DNA of 64,000 nucleotides from Caldithrix abyssi DSM 13497. Its GTDB lineage: Bacteria; Calditrichota; Calditrichia; Calditrichales; Calditrichaceae. A model generated the notes under the pieces. It made no database searches, was not told the origin of the DNA, and worked only from the letters and a program-made list of their open reading frames with translations. The stretch lies in assembly GCF_001886815.1 (NCBI RefSeq), contig NZ_CP018099.1, positions 124,001 through 188,000 on the forward strand. The letters are read 5' to 3'. Positions 44,005 through 52,291 of this stretch are shown here, piece by piece. Both the position numbers and the translations under genes were made by a program. Numbering within the stretch: the stretch's first letter is position 1; every line of letters starts with the position of its first letter.

Positions 44005-46341
44005 ATGAAAAAAATAATTCTTGGTTTTTTAATATTCTGGTTTAATTTCAGTCTTTTACATGCAGGAAGCTTTTATCACCAGCCCCCGTCAACCGTTTTA
44101 CAGGGCGAGAAACTCCGCCTGGAGCTGCAGTCGATGGACTTCGACGGGGCACTCCTCTATCCGACCGTTTATTATCGGAGCCTGGGAGAGTTTGACTTTC
44201 ACGCCCTGCCCATGGAAAATGACGGCTATTTGTTCTATGCAGAAATTCCCACTACCAGATTAAACCCTGGAAAAGTGCAATATTATTTCGCCATGCAGGG
44301 CCCCACCGGACAGCCGTACACCTTTCCCGAAGGCGCGCCGTACAGCAATTATTACGAAATAGAAATTTTGCCTGCCAATCAACGGACTCCGATTAAAAAA
44401 ATAGAAGTTAACTTAATCTCTCCTGAAGAGGATGAGGTTCTTGAACCCGATGAAGTTTTTCTGGCCTTTTCCATCCCTCTGGATATTGAGCATCCGGAAA
44501 AATGGACGTATCGCATCACCATAGACGGGGTGGATCATTCTTCCCGGTTACAGACAGAAGGACACGTTATTTATTTTACGCCCTCTTCGGTACGTAGCGG
44601 CAGCCATACCGTAAGTTTTAAGGTTTACAATCCGGATGGCATTCTGGTTGGCCATAAACAATTTCAATTTAGAATTAGTGATATGCCTTCAAAAAACAAC
44701 GCTTTTTCTTACAAAGGCTCGTTGTTTTTGGACAATCGAACGCAAACCATTGCCCGAAACAATTTAAACTACACGCGCTCGGGGCTGCGTTTAAATTTAA
44801 ATTACAGAAAATTTCAGCTCGATACGCGTTTGATGTTAAACTCTAACGAAAGCGCCGATCGTCAGCCATTAAACATTTATTCCGCCCGTTTAAAATATCA
44901 GTTTTCGTACAAATATTACCTGTATTTGTGGGGCGGCGATGTTTTCCCCAATTATGACCCGCTGGTTTTGCAAGGACGGCGCATTCGCGGTTTAAGCGTT
45001 GGGCTGACCAGTAAGTTTTTTAATTTTGATTACACCCAGGGACAGTCGCTGCGCGCCATTGAAGGGCAGACCGCTGCCGATGATCCTGCCAGAATAATTC
45101 GTCGGGGAACCTACGCGCAAAAGTTTGTAAGCTTAAGGCCCCAGCTTAATTTTGGCAGTCATTTTAGCTGGGCACTTAATCTGGTTAACGGAAGGGACGA
45201 CCCCGCTTCCATTCAATATGGCGGGAATCCCAAAGAGTACCTGGTGGTAGGAAGCTCCTTGGATATCAATTTGCACAATCGCAGAATTGTCATTCATGGC
45301 AGCGCTCAGGCCAGCATCAAAAATGTGGACGCCACGGGAGAAATCGATTTTGACACGCTGGCAACCACTCTGGATCTGAGTGAGTCGGAAAAAAACATGG
45401 CCGAACGCATCATAAATATCTTTACCAAACCGGGCTTTTTGACGCTTACGCCCGGCCTGGCGCCCCTGCCGACCTTTGCCTTTAATGTGGCTGCCCGCTT
45501 TAATTATTTTAATAACAGTTTAAGCATTATGTACAAAAAAATTGACGCCGATTATTACACGCCGGGTAATCCATTCCTCTTAAAAGATATTTCCGGTATT
45601 TTTATTAACGATTACCTGCGCTTTTTTAACAATCGTATTTTCATGAATATCTTTTACAACGTCTATCAAACCAGTGAGTCGCAGGGGATAGCCAAAACTT
45701 CAAGCAAAGACATCGGCGCGTCGATTTCATTAATGCCGCAAAGCAACCTGCCGTCGGTCTCTTTAACCTACATAAACTACAAACGTCAAAATGATGTGAC
45801 CGAAGAAGACTCGCTTTTCATCCCGGAAGATAATGCCACGCAATCTATCGGACTTTCAGGAACCTATCAGTTTTTTGCAGGGAAAATCCGCAACACGGTT
45901 TCGGTCAGCGTAAATCATTTTCTGCGCGACGATGTTTACAAGATTTCGCAATCGCAATACAACCTGTTTACGGTTGGACTGAGGAACTATTTTCCGTTTA
46001 AGTTGGTTTCGCGTTTTACCTATTCTAAAAGCGCCAGCGAATTTGGCGCAATGGATGTAAAAACGACCAATGATATCGTACGCTACACCATAGGCCTGGA
46101 GTACATCATTGATAATTTTGTGGGGAACAGCCAGTTAAAACCTTTTGTGAACGGAAATTTTCAGACGATTGAAAATTCGACCCTTTCCCGTACCTACAAA
46201 AGGCAGAACTTTGCGGCAGGTCTTTATTTAAGAACAAAAAGGCTGGGTAATTTAAGCTTACGATTCGATTACATCAACTATGGTAATTTCCGTGATTACA
46301 AAGACACAATACTTTCAACGCGATATGAATTATTTTTCTAA
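44005..46341 (+). CDS. Outer-membrane beta-barrel protein with N-terminal Ig-like domains
   Basis: A 778-residue exported protein with signal peptide 1-20. Residues about 20-240 contain two beta-sandwich domains (for example LLYPTVYYRSLGEFDFHALP and YRITIDGVDHSSRL). From about 250 onward, alternating strands with aromatic girdles (LRLNLNYRKFQLDTRLMLNSN, FNFDYTQGQSLRAI) run to a final RYELFF, as expected of an outer-membrane barrel. The family is unknown to me; TonB box and plug are not visible. It lies between the FecR and cyclase genes and is the likely surface component of the locus. Confidence 0.75.
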   Translation: MKKIILGFLIFWFNFSLLHAGSFYHQPPSTVLQGEKLRLELQSMDFDGALLYPTVYYRSLGEFDFHALPMENDGYLFYAEIPTTRLNPGKVQYYFAMQGPTGQPYTFPEGAPYSNYYEIEILPANQRTPIKKIEVNLISPEEDEVLEPDEVFLAFSIPLDIEHPEKWTYRITIDGVDHSSRLQTEGHVIYFTPSSVRSGSHTVSFKVYNPDGILVGHKQFQFRISDMPSKNNAFSYKGSLFLDNRTQTIARNNLNYTRSGLRLNLNYRKFQLDTRLMLNSNESADRQPLNIYSARLKYQFSYKYYLYLWGGDVFPNYDPLVLQGRRIRGLSVGLTSKFFNFDYTQGQSLRAIEGQTAADDPARIIRRGTYAQKFVSLRPQLNFGSHFSWALNLVNGRDDPASIQYGGNPKEYLVVGSSLDINLHNRRIVIHGSAQASIKNVDATGEIDFDTLATTLDLSESEKNMAERIINIFTKPGFLTLTPGLAPLPTFAFNVAARFNYFNNSLSIMYKKIDADYYTPGNPFLLKDISGIFINDYLRFFNNRIFMNIFYNVYQTSESQGIAKTSSKDIGASISLMPQSNLPSVSLTYINYKRQNDVTEEDSLFIPEDNATQSIGLSGTYQFFAGKIRNTVSVSVNHFLRDDVYKISQSQYNLFTVGLRNYFPFKLVSRFTYSKSASEFGAMDVKTTNDIVRYTIGLEYIIDNFVGNSQLKPFVNGNFQTIENSTLSRTYKRQNFAAGLYLRTKRLGNLSLRFDYINYGNFRDYKDTILSTRYELFF

Positions 46342-46350
46342 AAATAGCGC

Positions 46351-48501
46351 ATGAAAATTCAAAAACCTGAGCCCAAAAAGAGCATAATATTTCTTTTATT
46401 TTTTCTGTCGCTGTCTGGCGCTTATCTATTGAGCCATACCAGCGTGTTTCAGACCCTTGAGTTAAAATTTCTGGATTTAAAATTTCAATTGCGAGGAGCG
46501 CTGCCGATTGAAAATTCATCGGTGATCATTCTTGCCATAGATGATCAATCGGATCTTTCCACGCCCCATCGCTGGCCCTGGCCCCGCTCTTATTTTGCCC
46601 ATGTTATTGAGAATCTTGAAAAAGCCGGTGCGGCCGTCATTGGCGTTGATGTTATTTTTGATCAACCGGATGTGTCAAATCCTCAAAGCGATGATTCGCT
46701 GGCTCATGTATTAAAGCGATATCCCAACGTGGTATTGGCGGGGAAGCTTCAACATCGCCGCGGCCGAATTTCCACCATCGAAGTGTTGCCTCCCTACCAC
46801 AAGTTTACCGAAGCCAACAATAACTGGGGGCTGGTGTCGCTGGAAGCTGATGTTGACGGTTTTTACCGCCGCTATCCATTGGTGGCTCGCGTTCAGGATT
46901 CGCTATTACCCTCCTTTGCTGCAAAGATCATTCAACTGTATTTGCAAACAGAGACAGAAATTAAGGACCTGGATTCCGAAGTATGGATTGGCGACATTGC
47001 TGTGCCAAAATACGATTCCAGAAACATGTTGATCAATTATTACGGGCCGCCGTTTCATTATCCTTATGTGTCGTTCGATAATGTTCTGGATGATCAGGAG
47101 GTCGATCTGGTCGAAGAATATGATGTGGATGCCTTTGACGACCCTGGCGATTCCACGCTCGGCATCCCGCCCGGGCTGCTCTATTCCGGCGAGTTGAAAG
47201 ATAAAATTGTCTTAATTGGCTCTACCATGCCGGAGCTACATGATAACTTCCCCACACCCTTTCTACAGGAGGCCTTTTCCGGCGCAGAGAAGGCGCGCGT
47301 TGAAATGCCCGGGGTCGAAATCCACGCCAATGCCATTCAATCTATTTTAGACCGCAACTTTATTGATGTCGCCAATCCCTGGTTCATGTTCGTGCTGAAT
47401 ATTTGTCTTGCTTTGCTTATTTTAATCTCTGTGCAAAAGAAAGCCACATTACTAAATTTATTTTTGTTTTTTTTGCTATCTGTGGCTTATGGTCTGATCT
47501 CCATTCTCTTTTTTACCAAAGGACATCTATTAATTCCCATAACCACACCCGTGCTGGTGATTTTATTTAGCTTCATCAGTCAAATTTCCTATCAATACAT
47601 CCTTTCGCAGCAGGAAAAACGGATGTTGCGGGGCGTTTTTTCGCACTACGTTCCTGAAAAATTAATTCAGGAAATTATCGCCCATCCGGAAAAATTAGCT
47701 CTGGGCGGCGAAGAGCGTGAGGTTACGGTGCTGTTTTCCGACATTGCGGGCTTTACCACACTGTCAGAACACATGAAACCGGCTGAGCTGGTTACCCAGT
47801 TGAATGAATACCTTACGGCCATGACCAATGTCATCTTACGGCATGATGGAATCATCGACAAATTTGAAGGCGATGCCATCATGGCTGAATTTGGCGTTCC
47901 TGTCCATTTTGAAGGGCATCAAAAAGCAGCCTGCCTGGCCGCATTGGAAATGCAACAGGAGCTAAAAAAGCTGAATCGTAAATGGCAGCAGGCCCATAAG
48001 CCGCTGTTTGAAGTGCGTATTGGCATCAATACCGGCATAGTGATTGTGGGCAACATGGGCTCGGAAAAGGTGTTCGATTACACGGTGATTGGCGACCACG
48101 TTAACCTGGGCGCGCGCTTAGAAGGAGCAAACAAAGCGTACAAAACCAAAATTATGGTGAGTAATTTTACCTATGAAGCCGTGAAAGAAGATTTTATCTT
48201 TCGCCCATTGGATTTGATCCGCGTCAAAGGCAAAACCAAACCGGTGCAGGTGTACGAGCTTATCGGCTCACGCCAGACGCCATACACCGATCAATTCATG
48301 GAAATGCTCGATCTTTTTAATCAGGGACTGGTCGCCTACCGCCTGCAGCAGTGGGACCTGGCCAGAGAGTTTTTTGAACAATGCTTACGACTGGTGCCAA
48401 ACGACGGTCCCAGTCAGCTTTACGTGGAGCGCTGTCAGTTTTTTGCTCTAAATCCGCCCGAACCCGATTGGGACGGCGTGTGGGACTTTAAAGTAAAGTA
48501 A
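46351..48501 (+). CDS. CHASE2-domain class III adenylate cyclase
   Basis: A 716-residue inner-membrane enzyme. An N-terminal transmembrane helix, a periplasmic CHASE2 sensor (about 35-340; SVIILAIDDQSDL, HRWPWPRSYFAHVI) and three more helices (345-430) precede the cytoplasmic cyclase domain. Metal-binding D464 (FSDIAGFT) and D508 (FEGDAIMAEFG), transition-state N585 and R589 (VNLGAR) are present. The base-selecting pair K504/T578 suits ATP, so cAMP is the probable product. A short TPR-like tail follows. All catalytic residues are intact. It lies last in the locus; the barrel and FecR protein may convey the signal CHASE2 receives. No cAMP receptor is in the window. Confidence 0.92.
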   Translation: MKIQKPEPKKSIIFLLFFLSLSGAYLLSHTSVFQTLELKFLDLKFQLRGALPIENSSVIILAIDDQSDLSTPHRWPWPRSYFAHVIENLEKAGAAVIGVDVIFDQPDVSNPQSDDSLAHVLKRYPNVVLAGKLQHRRGRISTIEVLPPYHKFTEANNNWGLVSLEADVDGFYRRYPLVARVQDSLLPSFAAKIIQLYLQTETEIKDLDSEVWIGDIAVPKYDSRNMLINYYGPPFHYPYVSFDNVLDDQEVDLVEEYDVDAFDDPGDSTLGIPPGLLYSGELKDKIVLIGSTMPELHDNFPTPFLQEAFSGAEKARVEMPGVEIHANAIQSILDRNFIDVANPWFMFVLNICLALLILISVQKKATLLNLFLFFLLSVAYGLISILFFTKGHLLIPITTPVLVILFSFISQISYQYILSQQEKRMLRGVFSHYVPEKLIQEIIAHPEKLALGGEEREVTVLFSDIAGFTTLSEHMKPAELVTQLNEYLTAMTNVILRHDGIIDKFEGDAIMAEFGVPVHFEGHQKAACLAALEMQQELKKLNRKWQQAHKPLFEVRIGINTGIVIVGNMGSEKVFDYTVIGDHVNLGARLEGANKAYKTKIMVSNFTYEAVKEDFIFRPLDLIRVKGKTKPVQVYELIGSRQTPYTDQFMEMLDLFNQGLVAYRLQQWDLAREFFEQCLRLVPNDGPSQLYVERCQFFALNPPEPDWDGVWDFKVK

Positions 48502-48510
48502 CAGCGATTT

Positions 48511-48858
48511 TTAATCTTCGCCTAAAATAGACTGCAAAATCACGCTCACAATACTGATTACCAGCGCGGCTAAGATGGCCACGCCAAACCCCGAAACATA
48601 AAAGCTATCCACAAAAAAGTCCGTTAACTCCAGAATGATCGCATTAATTATTAAGGTAAAAAGTCCCAAGGTCAGTAAATTCAGGGGCAGGGTAAAGATA
48701 AGCAAAATGGGCTTGATAAAGGTGTTTAAAATACCAAAAACAATGGCCGCCCCCACCAGAGCGCCGGTGCTCTCAAAATGAATTCCACTAAATAAAACAT
48801 CCGTAAACCACAGGGCGGCAGCGTTGATAAAAAGCCGGATTAACATGTTTCTAAGCAT
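48511..48858 (-). CDS. Phage-holin-4-type (superfamily IV) small membrane protein
   Basis: A 115-residue protein with four hydrophobic segments. LWFTDVLFSGIHFES, AAIVFGILNTFIKPILLIFTLPLN read in order, and TLGLFTLIINAIILELTDFFV are characteristic of the chromosomal four-helix family named after a phage holin. In bacteria these are common membrane proteins of unknown role, and nothing phage-like is nearby. The gene converges on the cyclase gene with a 9-base gap. Confidence 0.85.
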   Translation of the reverse strand: MLRNMLIRLFINAAALWFTDVLFSGIHFESTGALVGAAIVFGILNTFIKPILLIFTLPLNLLTLGLFTLIINAIILELTDFFVDSFYVSGFGVAILAALVISIVSVILQSILGED

Positions 48859-49191
48859 TCAAGCCTCCTTCCATTTCAGATATTTTAAAGAATAATGGGC
48901 AGATGCGCAATAAAAAAAGAAAGGGTCAGTGTAAGTTTTTGCTTAACACTGACCCTTTGGGAGGAGGAGCTATGCGTTTCACATATTATATTCGGCCTTT
49001 TAAAATCAAACCTTTAATAATATGTCGCTTTTTAACCACGTCTATTATACGGGGAAGCCCCTGCAAAAGTTCAACGAAATTTAAAATTATTTTTGTTTTT
49101 TAACTGGTTAAGTGGATTGGCGTTCGTTTTAAAAGATTATCATGAGTCAGCGTCTCTGAGAGGTGATTAAAGATTTTTTTCATTTCCGGGA
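48859..49191. other. Intergenic with a strong minus-strand terminator
   Basis: These 333 bases contain the hairpin at 48911-48958. On the plus strand GGGAGGAGGAG at 48959-48969 stands 2 bases before an ATG that opens a 43-codon frame (MRFTYYIRPFK start) ending at 49103. Its codon use and composition look random, so it is not called as a gene. A GGGGAAGCCCC hairpin lies near 49050. Confidence 0.45.
48911..48958 (-). terminator. Intrinsic terminator on the minus strand, after the helicase gene
   Basis: AAAGGGTCAGTGT (48920-48932) is the exact inverse of 48946-48958, and read on the minus strand the stem is followed by a T-rich run (TTTCTTTTTTT). It lies about 235 bases beyond the helicase stop at 49192 and 50 before the small membrane protein start, so it should separate these two units. 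Confidence 0.75.
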
Positions 49192-51606
49192 TTAATCGGC
49201 GCGATCCATTTTTTGCCAGAAATTTTTAAGGGCCTTCAGGTAGTCGCTGGTAATTTCCACATCGTCTTCTTTGCGGAACCAATAATCGGGCAGCAGCAGA
49301 TTAAAACGCTCGTCGGCAAAGCGATCGCCAATGAGCAGCACAACGCCTTTGTCCGTCGCAGAGCGAATCAGGCGTCCCACGGCCTGAATAACCTTATTCA
49401 TGCCCGGATAAATGTAAGCGTATTCTTCGCCCATGTGGTAGGTTTCTTCGTAATATTGACGCAGGAGCTCGCGTTCAAAGCTCACCTGGGGGAGGGCCGG
49501 GCCGATTACAATCACGCCAATGGCCATGTTGCCGCTAAAATCTACGCCTTCGCTAAAAATGCCGCCCATCACGGCCATAAGCAGATGGGGCGCTTGGCCG
49601 GCTCGTAACTTATCCAGCGTCTCATCGCGTTCTTTTGCCTTCATGCCCGGTTTCTGGATGATTTTTTCGCCCGGTATCTGATTCAAAAACACATTAACCA
49701 GTTGTAAAAATTCAAAGCTGGGGAAAAAAACCAGATAGTTGCCCGGTTTAACGGAGATGGTATTGCGGATGATCTCAGCGATTTTAGGCGCGTTGCGCAG
49801 GCGGTCTTTATAGCGTGTGGAGATGCCCGGTACAATAATCAGCTTACGGTTTTCCAGAGGAAAGGGAGAATCGAGCTGCAGAAAGCGTGTGCGCACCGCG
49901 GAAAAACCCAGCAGGTTTCGGTAGAATTCCATGGGATCCAGGGTGGCCGACATGGCGATCACGCCATGAAAGCGGTCGATGATCTCGCCCAGGTAGTGGG
50001 AAGGATCGCAGCACTGGATGTGCAGAACGCCGTCGTTCATGGCGTTGAAAAAGGCGACAAAAGCGCGGTCTTCGATATGAGCCACCCGTACGAAACGGCG
50101 CAGTTGATAGAAAATCGCTTCCAGGGGGTCGTCCACAATCAGTTTTTTTGCGCGGATTTTGTAGATCAAATAGCGGATGAAAGCCGCTTCAAATTGTTTA
50201 AAAGCTTCGTCTAATTGCTTAAGATCGAGCTGGGTTAAAAAATACTGCTGATGCTCGTAATTCAGCTCGCCCTCGCGCTGCAGTTGATCGAGCATGGATT
50301 TGAATTCTTTCAGCCCGCTGGTTAAATCCCGGTAAACTCTGGCGCGCTGTTGAGCGGTAAAGGCGATCAATTCGGCCAGTTTGCGGCGTTCAATCTGCGG
50401 AGAAAGGTAGTTCATGCCCCGCTCGTACAGGTTGTGCGCTTCGTCGATGATCAAAATCCAGTCCGAAAAATCTTTGCTCATGAACAACCTACGCAACTGA
50501 GCCGCCGGATCGAAAACGTAATTGTAATCGCCGATGATCAAATCCACATGCGCCAGTAAATCCATGCTGACTTCAAACGGGCAGAGTTGCGCCCCGGCCG
50601 CCGCCGAAGAGATCGCTGCCGGATCAATAAAATCGTTGGCCAGCAAATTGGGCAAAAGATTGCTGGAAAGAAGCCGCTGATTGTAATCTTTAATGTAAGG
50701 ACAAAAAGACGGATGGCAGAAAAAAACATCGTTTAAGCACATCTTTTCGGAAGCGGTAATGACCATGGCCTTTAAAGGCAGGCCCTGGGCAATAAGCGGC
50801 AGAACAGTTTCAACGGCGATGCGCTGCTGCGTTGTTTTGGAGGTGATAAAAAAGATCTTTTTATTGTTCAAATAGGCGTGGCGAATGGCCGGATAGAGCG
50901 CCGCGGCGGTTTTTCCCGTGCCCGTGGGCGCGGAAGCCATTAAATGCGCGCCCGACTCCAGCGCCTGCCGAACTTCGTCCATCATCATTTGTTGCTGAGG
51001 ACGTTCTTCCGGCAGATCGAATTGAATTTTGCGGATTAAAGCCTGACGTTCGGCCAGCTTCTGGCGTTCATCCAGGATGCGCTGTACAATTTCTTCAAAA
51101 CGCACCTGCAGCATGCGCTCTACCTGCATTCGATTGTAAACAATGGGGAACGAGCGCTGTTGATTGTTGATCAAATTAACCAGGATTAAAAAAGTTTGAA
51201 CTTCCAGCCCATCAAAGGAATCTTGCAGCAGGTAGGCGTAAAACAGCAGCTGTTCGCTGAAATGCGGGTAGCGCTCGATCTGCAACCGTTTAAATTCTGC
51301 CGGCCGCAGGATGACCGACTTAATCTCTTCGATTTCCATACGGTCGGACAACTGGTAAACGCCGTCGATTCGCCCCTGAATGTGAAAGGTGAAGTCGCGG
51401 TAGGCGTATGCGCGATTTACCGTAAATTCACGGTGGAACAATCCGAAATGTTTTTGTTTGGATTCCTGCACGCGTCTGTGCGCCTTTTGCCCTAAAACGC
51501 CGCGCTGGGGCAGCGGGAAAGAAGAAATTAGAGGTTGATCTGGCGGGTAATGCACCAGATCGCGAACCGCCAGGTAAATATCGTTGTTTTCAATACGAAT
51601 GGCCAT
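49192..51606 (-). CDS. dinG: DinG/XPD-type helicase with N-terminal PD-(D/E)XK nuclease-like domain
   Basis: An 804-residue superfamily 2 DNA helicase. Residues about 1-180 carry the Cas4/RecB-type nuclease pattern H43, D81 (GRIDGVY), E94-x-K96 (EIEEIKSV) and Q119 (SEQLLFYAYLL). Walker A is APTGTGKT (226-233). The iron-sulfur domain shows four cysteines (MCLND, FFCHPSFCPY, QLCPFE), Walker B is IIDEAHN, and the last motif is AVGRLIRSATDKGVV. It probably unwinds damaged or branched DNA and may also cut it. It follows the TorD-like gene with 3 bases between, so the two are cotranscribed. The fusion is a notable architecture. Confidence 0.88.
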   Translation of the reverse strand: MAIRIENNDIYLAVRDLVHYPPDQPLISSFPLPQRGVLGQKAHRRVQESKQKHFGLFHREFTVNRAYAYRDFTFHIQGRIDGVYQLSDRMEIEEIKSVILRPAEFKRLQIERYPHFSEQLLFYAYLLQDSFDGLEVQTFLILVNLINNQQRSFPIVYNRMQVERMLQVRFEEIVQRILDERQKLAERQALIRKIQFDLPEERPQQQMMMDEVRQALESGAHLMASAPTGTGKTAAALYPAIRHAYLNNKKIFFITSKTTQQRIAVETVLPLIAQGLPLKAMVITASEKMCLNDVFFCHPSFCPYIKDYNQRLLSSNLLPNLLANDFIDPAAISSAAAGAQLCPFEVSMDLLAHVDLIIGDYNYVFDPAAQLRRLFMSKDFSDWILIIDEAHNLYERGMNYLSPQIERRKLAELIAFTAQQRARVYRDLTSGLKEFKSMLDQLQREGELNYEHQQYFLTQLDLKQLDEAFKQFEAAFIRYLIYKIRAKKLIVDDPLEAIFYQLRRFVRVAHIEDRAFVAFFNAMNDGVLHIQCCDPSHYLGEIIDRFHGVIAMSATLDPMEFYRNLLGFSAVRTRFLQLDSPFPLENRKLIIVPGISTRYKDRLRNAPKIAEIIRNTISVKPGNYLVFFPSFEFLQLVNVFLNQIPGEKIIQKPGMKAKERDETLDKLRAGQAPHLLMAVMGGIFSEGVDFSGNMAIGVIVIGPALPQVSFERELLRQYYEETYHMGEEYAYIYPGMNKVIQAVGRLIRSATDKGVVLLIGDRFADERFNLLLPDYWFRKEDDVEITSDYLKALKNFWQKMDRAD

Positions 51607-51609
51607 ATG

Positions 51610-52215
51610 TTATTCTAAATCGATTGAATCAATATCCGGCGCTTCCTGCGCCTCTGCCATCAGGTGAATTAAGTCATGCAGACCTTTGGCAATTTCCTTG
51701 TAAAAAGTGAGCGTGGTTTTCTGGTAAATGGTCGCGCACAATTTGGGAATCGGTTCTTTTAAAAACTTTTCATAAAAATTTAAGATTGATGGCTCTTCTT
51801 CGTAATCCAGCGCCGAAGCAAAATATTCCAGAACATGGGTCACAAAGTCGGGATGCTCGCCGCTGTACTGGGAAACGCCGATATCAAACAGAAGCTCTTC
51901 TAATTCCGAAAGATCGTGCATGGGCGTCCAATCTTGCAGTTGTAAAGAGATGACCGGCGGAATTTCCTTGCGCGGGGTAAACAGGCGCGTGTACTCGGCC
52001 TGCAGAGCTTTCATCTCTTCGCCCTGATAGTGGTTGATGATGTCTAAAATGCGCGCCGTGATGGTGTTGTCAAAGGCGTTTTCGATGTTTTTTTCCATCT
52101 CTCTGAAAATGTGCTGCAACTCGTGCGTCAGCTCGTCATAGGGATAGGTCAGAGTTCTGGCGTAAAAATTAAAGGCATTGGCCAGCACACTGCGGTTAAA
52201 TTGACTGTATTTCAT
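51610..52215 (-). CDS. TorD/NarJ-like redox-enzyme chaperone
   Basis: A 201-residue all-helical protein. The segment ALQAEYTRLFTPRKEIPPV resembles the conserved EYTRLF...P stretch of the TorD/DmsD/NarJ family. The later PDFVTHVLEYFASALDYEEE resembles its second conserved helix. Such chaperones guide molybdenum enzymes for assembly and Tat export. No molybdoenzyme gene is in the window, so its partner is elsewhere. It is directly upstream of the helicase gene, a pairing that seems accidental. Confidence 0.7.
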   Translation of the reverse strand: MKYSQFNRSVLANAFNFYARTLTYPYDELTHELQHIFREMEKNIENAFDNTITARILDIINHYQGEEMKALQAEYTRLFTPRKEIPPVISLQLQDWTPMHDLSELEELLFDIGVSQYSGEHPDFVTHVLEYFASALDYEEEPSILNFYEKFLKEPIPKLCATIYQKTTLTFYKEIAKGLHDLIHLMAEAQEAPDIDSIDLE

Positions 52216-52291
52216 CTTTTACTCTTTCGTTCGTTTTTTTATGTAACATAAACGATGTTTGCTGCAAAACTTGCCTGTCCGCTATTGATTG

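Noticed and set aside
48511-48858. Prophage remnant based on a holin-like protein
   Set aside because: The family is a common chromosomal membrane protein, and no other phage gene lies nearby.
49192-51606. CRISPR-associated role for the Cas4-like domain
   Set aside because: There is no CRISPR array or other cas gene in the window, and the rest of the protein is a DinG/XPD helicase.
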